DNA from: Alphaproteobacteria bacterium
Lineage (GTDB): Bacteria > Pseudomonadota > Alphaproteobacteria > Micropepsales > Micropepsaceae
Direction of reading: 5' to 3'
DNA: 64,000 bases
Assembly (NCBI GenBank): GCA_019245415.1
Contig: JAFARO010000013.1
Span: forward strand, 124,001 to 188,000
Translations under genes and position numbers: made by a program
Part shown: piece after piece, positions 10,032 to 18,558 of the stretch
Numbering within the stretch: position 1 is the stretch's first letter
How the letters are laid out: each line of letters begins with the position of its first letter
The notes under the pieces: generated by a model
Database searches by the model: none
The model's input: the letters and a program-made list of their open reading frames with translations, nothing else
What the model was told of the DNA's origin: nothing

Positions 10032-10973
10032 ATGCTTTCGCGCGCGCCGCTCAGGACCGTCAAAGATCGCGTCCGCGACAGCAGGCACTGGGACCGCTAC
10101 AAGCCGCGGCCGGGCGATGTCGTCGTCGCCAGCTTTCCGAAAGTCGGCACGACCTGGACCCAACGCATCGTCAGTCTGCTGATCTTCCAGTCGCCGGCGC
10201 CGGTGCCGATCATGCAGACCCACCCTTGGCTCGATTGCCGTTTCCAAATGCCGCTCGATGCGATGGTCGCCATACTCGAGGCGCAGACGCACCGCCGCGC
10301 GCTGAAATCGCATTTGCAGTTCGACGCGCTGCCCATCCATGACGAGGTGAAATATATCCACGTTGCGCGTGGGGGCCTGGATGCGTGCTTTTCGTTCCAC
10401 AACCACTTCCTGAATTTCACGCCCCAATTCATCGGCGGCATACAGCAGGTCGCGCAGCAAGACGGCGGCACAGCCAGTACCCTACCGCCGCCGCCGGACG
10501 ATCCGCGCGAGTTCTTCCTGGCCTGGATCGACCGGCCCGACGATGAGGTTGTGCCCGTCGCCGCTTCGTACTTCGACATGGAACGCAGCTACTGGAGCGA
10601 GCGCCGGCGCGAGAATTTGCTGATGGTGCATTTCAACGACCTTAAGGCCGATCTGTCGGGCGAGATGAAGCGGATCGCGGCGTTCCTCGGGATCGAGACG
10701 CCGGCGGCGTTGTGGCCTGAGCTCGTCGAAGCGGCGAAGTTCGAGAACATGAAGAATGAAGGCGCGGCGCTCCTGCCCGGCATCGAAATGGCGGTCAAGG
10801 GCGGACATCAAACATTCCTCAACAAGGGCACCAACGGCCGCTGGGGCGACGTGCTCACGAAGGATGACGTCGCGCGCTATCGCACGCGCGCCGCGGCCGA
10901 GATGCCGCCGGGATTGAACGACTGGCTCGAGCATGGCCGCAAAGGCGGCGACCCCAAAGCGATGAAGGATTGA
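10032..10973 (+). CDS. PAPS-dependent sulfotransferase (cytosolic Sulfotransfer_1 type)
   Basis: This 313-residue protein starts at an ATG preceded by AAGGA. The 5'-phosphosulfate loop is SFPKVGTTWTQ (about residues 34-44), the closest bacterial version of the SULT motif. The 3'-phosphate region is HVARGGLDACFSFHNHF, and the C-terminal KGTNGRWGDVL corresponds to the conserved KG..GDW segment of the family. Such enzymes move sulfate from PAPS to hydroxyl or amino groups of small molecules in the cytoplasm. It is a different subfamily from the TPR-sulfotransferases further along. It is divergently arranged with the P450 gene. Confidence 0.9.
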   Translation: MLSRAPLRTVKDRVRDSRHWDRYKPRPGDVVVASFPKVGTTWTQRIVSLLIFQSPAPVPIMQTHPWLDCRFQMPLDAMVAILEAQTHRRALKSHLQFDALPIHDEVKYIHVARGGLDACFSFHNHFLNFTPQFIGGIQQVAQQDGGTASTLPPPPDDPREFFLAWIDRPDDEVVPVAASYFDMERSYWSERRRENLLMVHFNDLKADLSGEMKRIAAFLGIETPAALWPELVEAAKFENMKNEGAALLPGIEMAVKGGHQTFLNKGTNGRWGDVLTKDDVARYRTRAAAEMPPGLNDWLEHGRKGGDPKAMKD

Positions 10974-11013
10974 GTTTCGCCCGACGAATTACCGGCGAAC
11001 GAGCTCATGTCGC

Positions 11014-12414
11014 TTAGTCTTCGAGCGCCGCCAGGATCGCCGCGAAGTGCTTGTCGCGGTCGAAACGGAAATCGTTGGCGGTCCAGCCCAGGCGCACGAT
11101 CACCGCATCCCGCGAGGGGAATATCGCGACGAACTCGTCATTGTGGCCCTCGGCGGCACAATAGTCGGCGGGCAGATGCGAGAATTCACGCTTGCCCTTG
11201 GCATCGATGGCATTGAGCCAGAAGAGAGCGCCATAGCCCTTGTCGGGATCGGCGGGGGCCGGCGTGCAGAGGAAGTGCACATAGCCTTCCGGCAGCAGGC
11301 GCTGGCCGCGCACGACGCCGTCATTCAAAATGAACAATCCGAACCGCGCCCAATCGCGCGCCGAGGCATAGAGATAGGAGCTGCCGACGAAATTGCCGCT
11401 TTCGTCATGCTCCCAGACGGCGCTGGTCATTCCCAGCGGCCCGAACAGATGCGCTTGTGTATAACCCTCAAGGCTCTTCAGCGTGCCGCCGGATTTCATC
11501 ATCGCGATGCGCGAGAGAATATTGGCGGTGCCAGAGGAATAGGACCAGAAAGCACCGGGCGGATGCGCCAGCGCCCGGGTCGCGGCATAGCCCGCCATGT
11601 CGTGGCTCTCGAACAGCATCGCGGTCGAATCCGAACCCGGATCGTAGGGCTCGTTGAAGGCGAGCCCACTCGACATGTTGAGCAGGTTCCGCAAAGTGAT
11701 GCTGTGCCGGGGATCGCCGGCCACGGTCCATTCCGGCACCGGCGCGGGCTGATCGAGTCTGAGATTTCCGGAAGCGATGAAGGTTCCGATCAGCGCCGCC
11801 GTGACGCTCTTGCTCATCGACCAGCCGAGCTGCGGCGTATCGGGCCCGAAGCCGTCCACATAGCGCTCCGCAACGATGCGGCCCCTATGCACGACGACGA
11901 TGGCCCGGGTGTCGATGTCATGTGCTGGCGTGTCATCGGCAAAGCTCGCTTCGACCGCGCTTGCAAGGGCCACAGAGGGAGAAGGCGCAACCTGGTCGCC
12001 TTCGGGCCAAAGTCCCGCTCGCGGCATGCGGGGCGGGATGACGATGCCTTCCGCCTGTCTGCGCAAGGTCGCGGCATCCGAATCCGCGAGAAGCGTGCAG
12101 CCGATGCCTGGCCTGAAGATCGCGCTGCGCGCGCCGAGGCCGAATATCGTCACGGTGACGCTTGGGGCCTTGCGATCGAGGGCGAAGCTGTCCTTCTGCG
12201 TCAGCGGCGAAAGCCGCCAGACATCGTGCTTGACCACGGCGTCGAGCGTTCGCCCCGAGACGAACACGCCGCCGCAGGCCAATTGCGCCGAGACGCCGTT
12301 GCCGACGGGGACCGCGCTGATGGCGAAGCCGCCCCACGGCGTCAGCCACAACAATCCCAGCAGCACCAGCGCGAGCGCGCCCAGCCACAAACTCGCTCTT
12401 GCCCAGCGTCCCAT
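11014..12414 (-). CDS. Membrane-anchored serine hydrolase, beta-lactamase/PBP-like fold (class C, EstB/NylB type)
   Basis: This protein of about 466 residues has an N-terminal hydrophobic segment (about residues 8-26) as signal or anchor, so it should act in the periplasm. The SxxK catalytic motif is SMSK (S199, K202). The second motif is SYSSG, a variant of YxN. The segment LRNLLNMSSGLAF and the GYGALFWLN region are typical of the 6-aminohexanoate-dimer hydrolase/esterase branch of this fold. It is more likely an esterase or amidase than a true beta-lactamase. I prefer ATG 12414 (GAGGGG just upstream) over ATG 12426, which adds four residues. Convergent with the sulfotransferase gene. Confidence 0.82.
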   Translation of the reverse strand: MGRWARASLWLGALALVLLGLLWLTPWGGFAISAVPVGNGVSAQLACGGVFVSGRTLDAVVKHDVWRLSPLTQKDSFALDRKAPSVTVTIFGLGARSAIFRPGIGCTLLADSDAATLRRQAEGIVIPPRMPRAGLWPEGDQVAPSPSVALASAVEASFADDTPAHDIDTRAIVVVHRGRIVAERYVDGFGPDTPQLGWSMSKSVTAALIGTFIASGNLRLDQPAPVPEWTVAGDPRHSITLRNLLNMSSGLAFNEPYDPGSDSTAMLFESHDMAGYAATRALAHPPGAFWSYSSGTANILSRIAMMKSGGTLKSLEGYTQAHLFGPLGMTSAVWEHDESGNFVGSSYLYASARDWARFGLFILNDGVVRGQRLLPEGYVHFLCTPAPADPDKGYGALFWLNAIDAKGKREFSHLPADYCAAEGHNDEFVAIFPSRDAVIVRLGWTANDFRFDRDKHFAAILAALED

Positions 12415-12482
12415 GCCGCCCCTCATTGCCAGCCCGGTTCCCCACGCGCCATTCTAGCGGCCGGCGATTTCGGGAGGATAGC

Positions 12483-13478
12483 ATGAGCACGAACCGGCAA
12501 TGGATTTATGCACGCAAGCCGTCAGGCGAAGTGGGTCCGGAGAATTTCGACCTGCGCGAGGCGGCCATGCCAGAACCCAGGGACGGCGAGGTGCTGGTGA
12601 AGACCACCCTGCTCTCGCTCGATCCGGCAAGCCGCGCCTGGATGCAGGGGGCGACCTATCGCTCGCAGCTCAATCCCGGCGATGTGATGGCGGGTTGGGG
12701 CCTGGGCGAAGTCGTGTCGTCGAAGGCGAGCGGCTTCTCTCCCGGCGATCTCGTGAGCGGCGAGTTCGGCTGGCAACAATATGCGGCGCTGCCGGCGCGC
12801 GCGCTCGCCAAGCACGACAAGAAACACAAGCCGGAACACATTCTAGGTGCGCTCGGCATCACCGGTCTCACCGCCTATTTCGGCCTGCTCGATGTCGGCA
12901 AGCCCCGGCCGGGCGAGACCGTCTTGGTCTCCGGCGCAGCCGGCGCCGTCGGTTCGATCGCAGGGCAGATCGCCAAGCTCATGGGCTGCCGCACCGTCGG
13001 CACCACGCGCGGCGCCGATAAATGCCGCTGGATCGTCGACGAGCTCGGCTTCGACGCGGCGGTCGACTACCAGGGCGAGAACCTCGACAAGGCGCTCAAG
13101 GCCGCCTGCCCCAACGGGCTCGACGTCTATTTCGACAACACCGGCGGCGCGGTGCTGGAGGCGGCATTGCGGCGCATGAACGTGTTCGGCCGCGTCGCCT
13201 GCTGCGGCGCGATCTCGCAGTACAACACCGCCTCGCCGTCGCCTGGACCGTTCGGCGTGCCCGGATTCCTCGTCACCAAGCGCATCCGCATGGAAGGGTT
13301 CGTGGTGATGGATTTCTACAACCGCCGCGCCCAGGCCGAGGCCGCGCTCGCGCGCTGGCTCGACGAGGGCAGGATCAAGGCGCCCGTCGAGATCGTCGAG
13401 GGCTTCGAGAAGATGCCCGGCGCGCTCGCCGGAATGTTTGCCGGCAAGAATCGCGGCAAGCTGATGGTCCGTGTATGA
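12483..13478 (+). CDS. NADP-dependent zinc-free MDR oxidoreductase (CurA/leukotriene B4 dehydrogenase type)
   Basis: This 331-residue protein starts at an ATG preceded by GGGAGGATAGC. The N-terminal catalytic half has LLSLDPASRAWM and no zinc-binding cysteines. A Rossmann nucleotide-binding loop (GAAGAVGSIAGQIAKLMG, about residues 148-165) follows, and the segment DVYFDNTGGAVLEAAL is diagnostic of this branch. These enzymes reduce the double bond of alpha,beta-unsaturated ketones or aldehydes. A paralogue lies at 62708. It is the first gene of a three-gene unit in which each stop overlaps the next start (ATGA), followed by an alpha/beta hydrolase and a small acetyltransferase. Confidence 0.9.
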   Translation: MSTNRQWIYARKPSGEVGPENFDLREAAMPEPRDGEVLVKTTLLSLDPASRAWMQGATYRSQLNPGDVMAGWGLGEVVSSKASGFSPGDLVSGEFGWQQYAALPARALAKHDKKHKPEHILGALGITGLTAYFGLLDVGKPRPGETVLVSGAAGAVGSIAGQIAKLMGCRTVGTTRGADKCRWIVDELGFDAAVDYQGENLDKALKAACPNGLDVYFDNTGGAVLEAALRRMNVFGRVACCGAISQYNTASPSPGPFGVPGFLVTKRIRMEGFVVMDFYNRRAQAEAALARWLDEGRIKAPVEIVEGFEKMPGALAGMFAGKNRGKLMVRV

Positions 13479-14527
13479 GCATTGCGCGCGAATTTGTCGG
13501 GCTGCCATCGCCCAAACTTGCGCGCGCCGGCGCCGGCGGACATCCGTGCCAGGGCCTTTATTGGACGAAGGAGGGAACACGTCCGCGCGTGGCGCTGATC
13601 GCGACGCACTACAATGTCGATTTCGCGGAGCATTATTCGGCGCCCTATTTCGCCGCGCGCGGCTTCGGGTTCCTGGGCTGGAATACGCGCTACCGCGGCG
13701 CCGAAGACCTCTTCCATCTCGAGCACGCGATCGCCGATATCGGCGTCGGCGTGCGCTGGCTGCGCGAGCAGGGAGTCCAGACCGTGGTGCTGCTCGGCAA
13801 TTCCGGCGGCGGCTCGCTGATGGCGGCCTACCAGGCGGAGGCCGCCGACAAGGGCGATCTGTACATTTCGTTGAATGCTCATCCCGGACGGCCGGAGGTG
13901 CTCACCAAATGGATGGACCCGTCGGTCATCGATGAAACAGATCCGGTGGCGACGGACGCAGCGCTCGATCCGTTCAATGCGGCCAGCGGGCCGCCGTTCT
14001 CGAACGAATTCATCGCGCGCTATCGCGCCGCCCAGGTCGCCCGCAACCTCCGCATCACGCGCTGGGCACAAGACGAACTGAAGCGCCTGAACGCGGCGAG
14101 AATTCCCGACCGCATATTCCCCTTGTTCCGCACCTGGGCCGATCTGCGCTTCATCGATCCCGCCATCGAGCCGACGGAACGGCCCTGCCCCGGCTGCTAC
14201 GCCGGAGCGCCAAATTTCGCCAATCGCGGACCCTTCGGAATCGGGCGAACCTCGTCGCTGCGAGCCTGGCTGTCGATGTGGAGCCTTGAGACCTCGCGCT
14301 GCCAGGGACCGCCACAGCTCGCCAAGCTCGATGTGCCGGCGCTGGTCGTGCAGAGCACCGCCGACATGGGCGTGTTTCCCAGCGACGCGCGCAAGATCCA
14401 CGACAGCATCGCCAGCACCGACAAGACGCTGACTTTTCTCGCGGGCGCGCATTATTTCGAGGACAGCGAGGCCCATCGCGAGGCAGCGATCGACCTCATG
14501 GCCGACTGGATCCGGGAAAGGACATGA
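13475..14527 (+). CDS. Alpha/beta hydrolase
   Basis: This 350-residue cytoplasmic protein has an alpha/beta hydrolase core. The nucleophile elbow is LLGNSGGGSL with Ser110. The strand VPALVVQSTADMGVF supplies the acidic residue, and the terminal GAHYFEDSEAHRE supplies the His. Between them lies a helical lid of about 150 residues. The start overlaps the stop of the reductase gene (ATGA) and the stop overlaps the next start (ATGA), so the three should be co-expressed. It probably hydrolyses an ester or lactone related to the substrate of the neighbouring reductase. The substrate is not predictable by eye. Confidence 0.8.
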   Translation: MSIAREFVGLPSPKLARAGAGGHPCQGLYWTKEGTRPRVALIATHYNVDFAEHYSAPYFAARGFGFLGWNTRYRGAEDLFHLEHAIADIGVGVRWLREQGVQTVVLLGNSGGGSLMAAYQAEAADKGDLYISLNAHPGRPEVLTKWMDPSVIDETDPVATDAALDPFNAASGPPFSNEFIARYRAAQVARNLRITRWAQDELKRLNAARIPDRIFPLFRTWADLRFIDPAIEPTERPCPGCYAGAPNFANRGPFGIGRTSSLRAWLSMWSLETSRCQGPPQLAKLDVPALVVQSTADMGVFPSDARKIHDSIASTDKTLTFLAGAHYFEDSEAHREAAIDLMADWIRERT

Positions 14528-14796
14528 CGAGCGTTTTCGACAGCAAACAAAAGATGCGTTTCGAGCTGGAAGAGCTCGGCGAGACTGCCTTCGCCACCTA
14601 CAGCCGCAGCGGAGATGTCGTGACCATCCCCCATGTCGAGGCGCCGCCGGCGCTTCGCGGCCAGGGAACGGCCGGGCGGCTGATGGGCGGCATCGTCGAG
14701 CTGGCCCGCGCCGAGGGCTTCAAGATCGTGCCGCGCTGTCCTTATGCTGCGGCGTGGTTTCGCCGCCACCCGGAAGCGAGCAACACCCTCGCTTGA
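14524..14796 (+). CDS. Small GCN5-related N-acetyltransferase (Gcn5L/YidJ-like)
   Basis: This 90-residue protein matches the short acetyltransferase family that keeps only the acetyl-CoA core. The segment VEAPPALRGQGTAGRLMGGIVELARAEG carries the RGQGxAxxL pyrophosphate-binding motif, and FKIVPRCPYAAAWFRRHPE is the conserved C-terminal block. It is the last gene of the coupled unit with the reductase and hydrolase (ATGA overlap at 14524). The acceptor is unknown for most of this family. Confidence 0.85.
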   Translation: MTSVFDSKQKMRFELEELGETAFATYSRSGDVVTIPHVEAPPALRGQGTAGRLMGGIVELARAEGFKIVPRCPYAAAWFRRHPEASNTLA

Positions 14797-14844
14797 TCAT
14801 CGGCCCCGTTGCCCCCGACCGCGCGGGCGCATAGTCTCCGGACC

Positions 14845-15195
14845 GTGAAGCGAACCTCGAAATCCGCGAGCGGACCCGGCACCCTGCGCATGGCGCTGAC
14901 CTTTCTGGCGCTGTTCGCCTTCACCCTGCAGTCGATCGTCACCCAGATCCACATCCACAATATCGAGCCTGCCCAGGCCGCCACCAAAGCGCCCGGGAAA
15001 GCGCCGGCCAGCCCGCAATCGAATTGCCCGATCTGTCAGGCGATCGTCCATGCCGGCCAATTCACATCGCCGGTCGCCGCCGTGTTGCCCGTTCTTGTAT
15101 TCCTGGGTTTCGCGATCGTTCTCGTGAAGACGAGGCCAGGCATCGCGCGCCCGGCGCCACATGATTGGCAAAGCCGCGCCCCGCCGCGCCTCTGA
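14845..15195 (+). CDS. Small membrane protein with CxxC, DUF2946-like
   Basis: This protein of about 116 residues has a hydrophobic segment near the N-terminus (MALTFLALFAFTLQSIVTQ), then HIH, a SNCPICQA motif, and a second hydrophobic segment (AAVLPVLVFLGFAIVLV). The layout resembles small metal-associated inner-membrane proteins of the DUF2946 group, found beside copper or zinc transport genes. The CxxC and His residues could bind a metal in the periplasm. The start is uncertain: GTG 14845 is used, but TTG 14809 and ATG 14890 are in frame. It precedes the outer-membrane barrel and metal-binding protein genes, which supports a role in metal uptake. Confidence 0.6.
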   Translation: MKRTSKSASGPGTLRMALTFLALFAFTLQSIVTQIHIHNIEPAQAATKAPGKAPASPQSNCPICQAIVHAGQFTSPVAAVLPVLVFLGFAIVLVKTRPGIARPAPHDWQSRAPPRL

Positions 15196-15277
15196 CCTCA
15201 AGAAAATTTGAACCGTCCCGCAGCGCTAGCGGCCGCAAGCCGCTGACGCGCATGCGCCGTACCACGGAGACCCGATC

Positions 15278-16699
15278 ATGAAACGGCTCATTGTCCTCAC
15301 CGCATTCGCCCTCCTCGCATTGTCGCCGGCGCGCGCCGACGAGAACGCCGATCTCGCCGCCATCAAGGCAGAGATCGGCGCCATGAACGCCAAAATCCAT
15401 TCCCTCGAAGTCCGCCTCGCCAAGGCGGAGGGCGACGCGCGCCAGGCACGCGCCGAAGCCTCGCGCGTCAAAGCACCTGTCGCCGTGGCTTCGAATGCGG
15501 CATCGCAAACCGCCCAGACTTTCGATCAGGCGCAGACAGCAGCACCGGCCGCACCCACGCCGCAGGCACCTGCGGAAGCCGTGACGTCCGAAGCTGCCGC
15601 GCCACCCCCGCCGTCCTCGCCGCCGGCATCGAACAATGCCTTCAATCCCGGCATCGCCGCGGTGCTGAACGGTTTCTATGTCGCCTCCAGCCGCGACACG
15701 CAGAAGCAACGCATCCTGGGCGTCGCCGCGGGCGACGAGTCGGGGCTGCCCTTGCGGGGGTTCTCACTCGGCGAATCCGAAGTCTCGCTCGCCGCCAATA
15801 TCGATCCCGAGCTTTCCGGCTTCCTGGATTTCTCGATGAAGGATGACAATTCGCTGTCGGTGGAAGAGGCCTATATCCTGACCAAGGACCTGCCTTATGG
15901 CTTGACGGTGAAGGCAGGTCGATTCCTTTCCGGCATCGGTTATCTCAACGAGCGCCACGCCCATGACTGGTCCTTCTCCGATGCGTCGCTGCCCTATCGC
16001 GCCTTCCTGAATTCCCAGTACGGCGACGACGGCATCCAGGTGCGCTGGCTGGCCCCGACCGATCAGTTCCTGGAGTTCGGCGCCGAGGCTTTCCGCGGCG
16101 ACGCCTATCCCGCGGCGAACGCACAGCACGGTGGACAAGGCACTTTCACGGCTTTCGTGCACACCGGCAACGACATCGACGAGAGCAGTTCCTATCTCGC
16201 CGCCCTTTCCTATCTGCACAGCCGCGCCGAGAACCGCGCGACGGGCAACGGCGATCTCTTCACCGGCAACGACGATCTCGGGATCGCAAGCCTTGTCTAC
16301 AAATGGGCGCCGGAGGGAAATCCGACGGTGCGCAATCTGACCTTGGCGAGCGAGTTGTTCTATGGCCGCGAGCAGGGATTGTACGACGGCCAGGCCTTCG
16401 GCCAGAACCGCTTCGGATGGTACGCGCAGGGCGTCTACCAGTTCATGCCGCAATGGAGCGTCGGGCTGCGCTATGCCGGCATCGATACGCAGAACCCTGG
16501 ACCGCTGCTGTCCGGTTCGCCGCTGGACGATCTAGGCCATGGGCCGCGCGCCGAGACCGCGCTGCTCGAATACGACACCTCCGAGTTCGGCCGCTTGCGC
16601 CTGCAGTACACGCATGACGAAAGCGATCTGAAGCCGAATGACGAAATCCTCTTGCAGTACACCGTCATCTATGGGCCCCACGGCGCCCACCGCTATTGA
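15278..16699 (+). CDS. Outer-membrane beta-barrel protein with N-terminal coiled coil (porin-like, metal cluster)
   Basis: This 473-residue protein has a signal peptide (about residues 1-20, ending SPARA-DE). A short coiled coil (about 22-65) and a Pro/Ala-rich linker (to about 120) follow. The rest is a barrel-like region rich in alternating and aromatic residues that ends in a Tyr. The segment VKAGRFLSGIGYLNERHAHDWSF is typical of porin-like proteins encoded beside zinc-type binding proteins. The coiled coil may trimerise or contact peptidoglycan. Its position 11 bases upstream of a metal-binding protein gene suggests that it admits the metal or metal complex handled by the next two genes. 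Confidence 0.75.
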   Translation: MKRLIVLTAFALLALSPARADENADLAAIKAEIGAMNAKIHSLEVRLAKAEGDARQARAEASRVKAPVAVASNAASQTAQTFDQAQTAAPAAPTPQAPAEAVTSEAAAPPPPSSPPASNNAFNPGIAAVLNGFYVASSRDTQKQRILGVAAGDESGLPLRGFSLGESEVSLAANIDPELSGFLDFSMKDDNSLSVEEAYILTKDLPYGLTVKAGRFLSGIGYLNERHAHDWSFSDASLPYRAFLNSQYGDDGIQVRWLAPTDQFLEFGAEAFRGDAYPAANAQHGGQGTFTAFVHTGNDIDESSSYLAALSYLHSRAENRATGNGDLFTGNDDLGIASLVYKWAPEGNPTVRNLTLASELFYGREQGLYDGQAFGQNRFGWYAQGVYQFMPQWSVGLRYAGIDTQNPGPLLSGSPLDDLGHGPRAETALLEYDTSEFGRLRLQYTHDESDLKPNDEILLQYTVIYGPHGAHRY

Positions 16700-16710
16700 A
16701 GGAGAAACCA

Positions 16711-17616
16711 ATGCGTAAACTCGTGATCGCGGCGGCGCTCGGCGTCCTCGGACTCTCAAGCACCGCGCAGGCCAATGTCAGCATCTTCGCCTGCGAACCC
16801 GAATGGGGGGCGCTGGCAAAGGAGGTCGGCGGCGACAAGGTAAGCGTCTACAACGCCACCACCGGGGCGCAGGATCCGCATCAGATCCAGGCACGGCCGA
16901 GCCTGATTGCCAAGGCGCGCGGCGCCGATCTCACGGTTTGCGACGGCGCCGAACTCGAGATCGGCTGGTTGCCGATGATCCTGCAGCAGGCCGACAATCC
17001 CAAGATTGCCGTCGGCCAGCCCGGGGCATTCGATGCGACCAACTATGTCCATCTGCTGGAACAGCCTTCGCGGCTCGATCGGGCGGAAGGCGACATCCAC
17101 GCCGCCGGCAACCCGCATATCCAGACCGATCCGAGGATGATGCTTCCAATCAGCCATGCGCTGGCGGCACGCCTTGCCCAGATCGATCCGGGCGATGCGG
17201 CGTATTTCGGTCAGCGCGAGAGCGATTTCGAAAAACGCTGGACCGCGGCGATCGCGAAATGGACGCAGGAAGCCGCACCGTTGCGTGGCATCAACATTGC
17301 GGTCCAGCACCACGCCTGGATCTACATGGAGAATTGGCTAGGTCTGCACGAGGTCGTGCCCTTGGAGCCCAAGCCCGGCGTGCCGCCATCGAGCGGCTAT
17401 CTCGCCGAGGTGCTGCAGAAGCTGCAAGCCACCCCGGCCAAGTTCGTGATCCGCGCGGCGTACGAAGACGACCGGCCATCGGAGTTCATCGCCGAGCACG
17501 CGGGCATTCCGGCGGTCAAGCTGCCCTTCACGGTCGGCGGCACCGACGGCGCCAAGGACCTGTTCTCGCTCTACGAAGACACAATTTCGCGCATGCTGGC
17601 AGGATTGAAGAAATGA
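16711..17616 (+). CDS. Periplasmic metal-binding protein of ABC uptake type (ZnuA/TroA family)
   Basis: This 301-residue protein has a signal peptide (MRKLVIAAALGVLGLSSTAQA). The cluster A-I metal-site motifs are DPHQIQARPS, GNPHIQTDP and VQHHAWIYMENWLGL, each giving a His ligand; the acidic fourth ligand is likely in RAAYEDDRPSEF. The His-rich loop of high-capacity ZnuA proteins is absent. It should capture Zn2+ or Mn2+ in the periplasm and hand it to the permease encoded next. ATG 16711 follows GGAGAAACC. Its stop overlaps the permease start (ATGA at 17613). Confidence 0.9.
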   Translation: MRKLVIAAALGVLGLSSTAQANVSIFACEPEWGALAKEVGGDKVSVYNATTGAQDPHQIQARPSLIAKARGADLTVCDGAELEIGWLPMILQQADNPKIAVGQPGAFDATNYVHLLEQPSRLDRAEGDIHAAGNPHIQTDPRMMLPISHALAARLAQIDPGDAAYFGQRESDFEKRWTAAIAKWTQEAAPLRGINIAVQHHAWIYMENWLGLHEVVPLEPKPGVPPSSGYLAEVLQKLQATPAKFVIRAAYEDDRPSEFIAEHAGIPAVKLPFTVGGTDGAKDLFSLYEDTISRMLAGLKK

Positions 17617-18395
17617 GCACCGGCAATCTCGAACTGTCCATCCTGCTGCCGGCGTTCCTCGCCGGCTTGCTGGTGCTGGCCACCCATGTGCCGCTCGGCC
17701 AGCAGGTGCTCAACCGCGGCATCGTCTTCATCGATCTTGCCATCGCTCAAGTTGCGGGACTGGGCGTCACCGCCGCCGACGCCTTCGGCTTCGAGCCGGA
17801 AGGCTGGCGCGTGCAGGTGGCGGCCGTCGGCGCGGCATTGATCGGTGCCTTGCTCCTCACCTGGACCGAGAAGATGTGGCCCGAAGTCCAGGAAGCGCTA
17901 ATCGGCGTGCTGTTCGTGGTCGCGGCTTCGGTGGAGCTCTTGATCCTCGCCAACAATCCGCATGGCGGCGAGCATCTGAAGGATCTGCTGGTCGGACAGA
18001 TCCTGTGGGTGTCCATGAAGAGCCTGATACCCGTCGCGATCCTCTATGCAGCGGCGCTCGCGGTGTGGTTCGGATTGAGGCGCTGGATCGGACAGCCCGG
18101 ATTCTACGTCCTCTTCGCCTTGGTGGTGACGCAGTCGGTACAGTTGGTCGGTATCTATCTGGTGTTCGCCAGCCTGATCGTTCCGGCGCTTGCCGCCCGG
18201 CGCTTCGCCGAAGGGGCGAGGCTTGCTGTCGGCTATGCGGTGGGATTGGCCGGCTACATCGCGGGACTGATCGCCTCGTCGCTCTTCGACTTGCCGACCG
18301 GCGCCGTGATCGTGGTCAGTCTGCTGCTGACGTTCATGGCCGCAGTCATCATTTCACTTGCGGCGCCTGTGAGATGGCGGGCCGTGACGGCGTAA
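17613..18395 (+). CDS. ABC-3 family metal permease (ZnuB-like)
   Basis: This 260-residue integral membrane protein has about seven to eight hydrophobic helices. The segment RGIVFIDLAIAQVAGLG near the N-terminus and LVGQILWVSMKSLIP in the middle match ABC-3 permeases. It is coupled to the binding-protein gene by an ATGA overlap. No ATP-binding subunit gene follows: the next gene is an unrelated secreted protein, and none lies upstream in the cluster. Either the ATPase is encoded elsewhere or this permease subtype works in another way. Confidence 0.85.
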   Translation: MSTGNLELSILLPAFLAGLLVLATHVPLGQQVLNRGIVFIDLAIAQVAGLGVTAADAFGFEPEGWRVQVAAVGAALIGALLLTWTEKMWPEVQEALIGVLFVVAASVELLILANNPHGGEHLKDLLVGQILWVSMKSLIPVAILYAAALAVWFGLRRWIGQPGFYVLFALVVTQSVQLVGIYLVFASLIVPALAARRFAEGARLAVGYAVGLAGYIAGLIASSLFDLPTGAVIVVSLLLTFMAAVIISLAAPVRWRAVTA

Positions 18396-18558
18396 ATCCG
18401 ACCGCTGCGGGGAAGCATACGCCGTAAGCAAGTCAAATTTGCGTGACGCGCGGGAGCTTGCGCGGCCGTGCTGTCTTGGCAGCTTCGCAGATGACTGTCA
18501 CTGTCCGCCCCGCGGCGCAGCAGCGCGCGTGCCTTCTTCGATCCATGGGAGAATTGGG

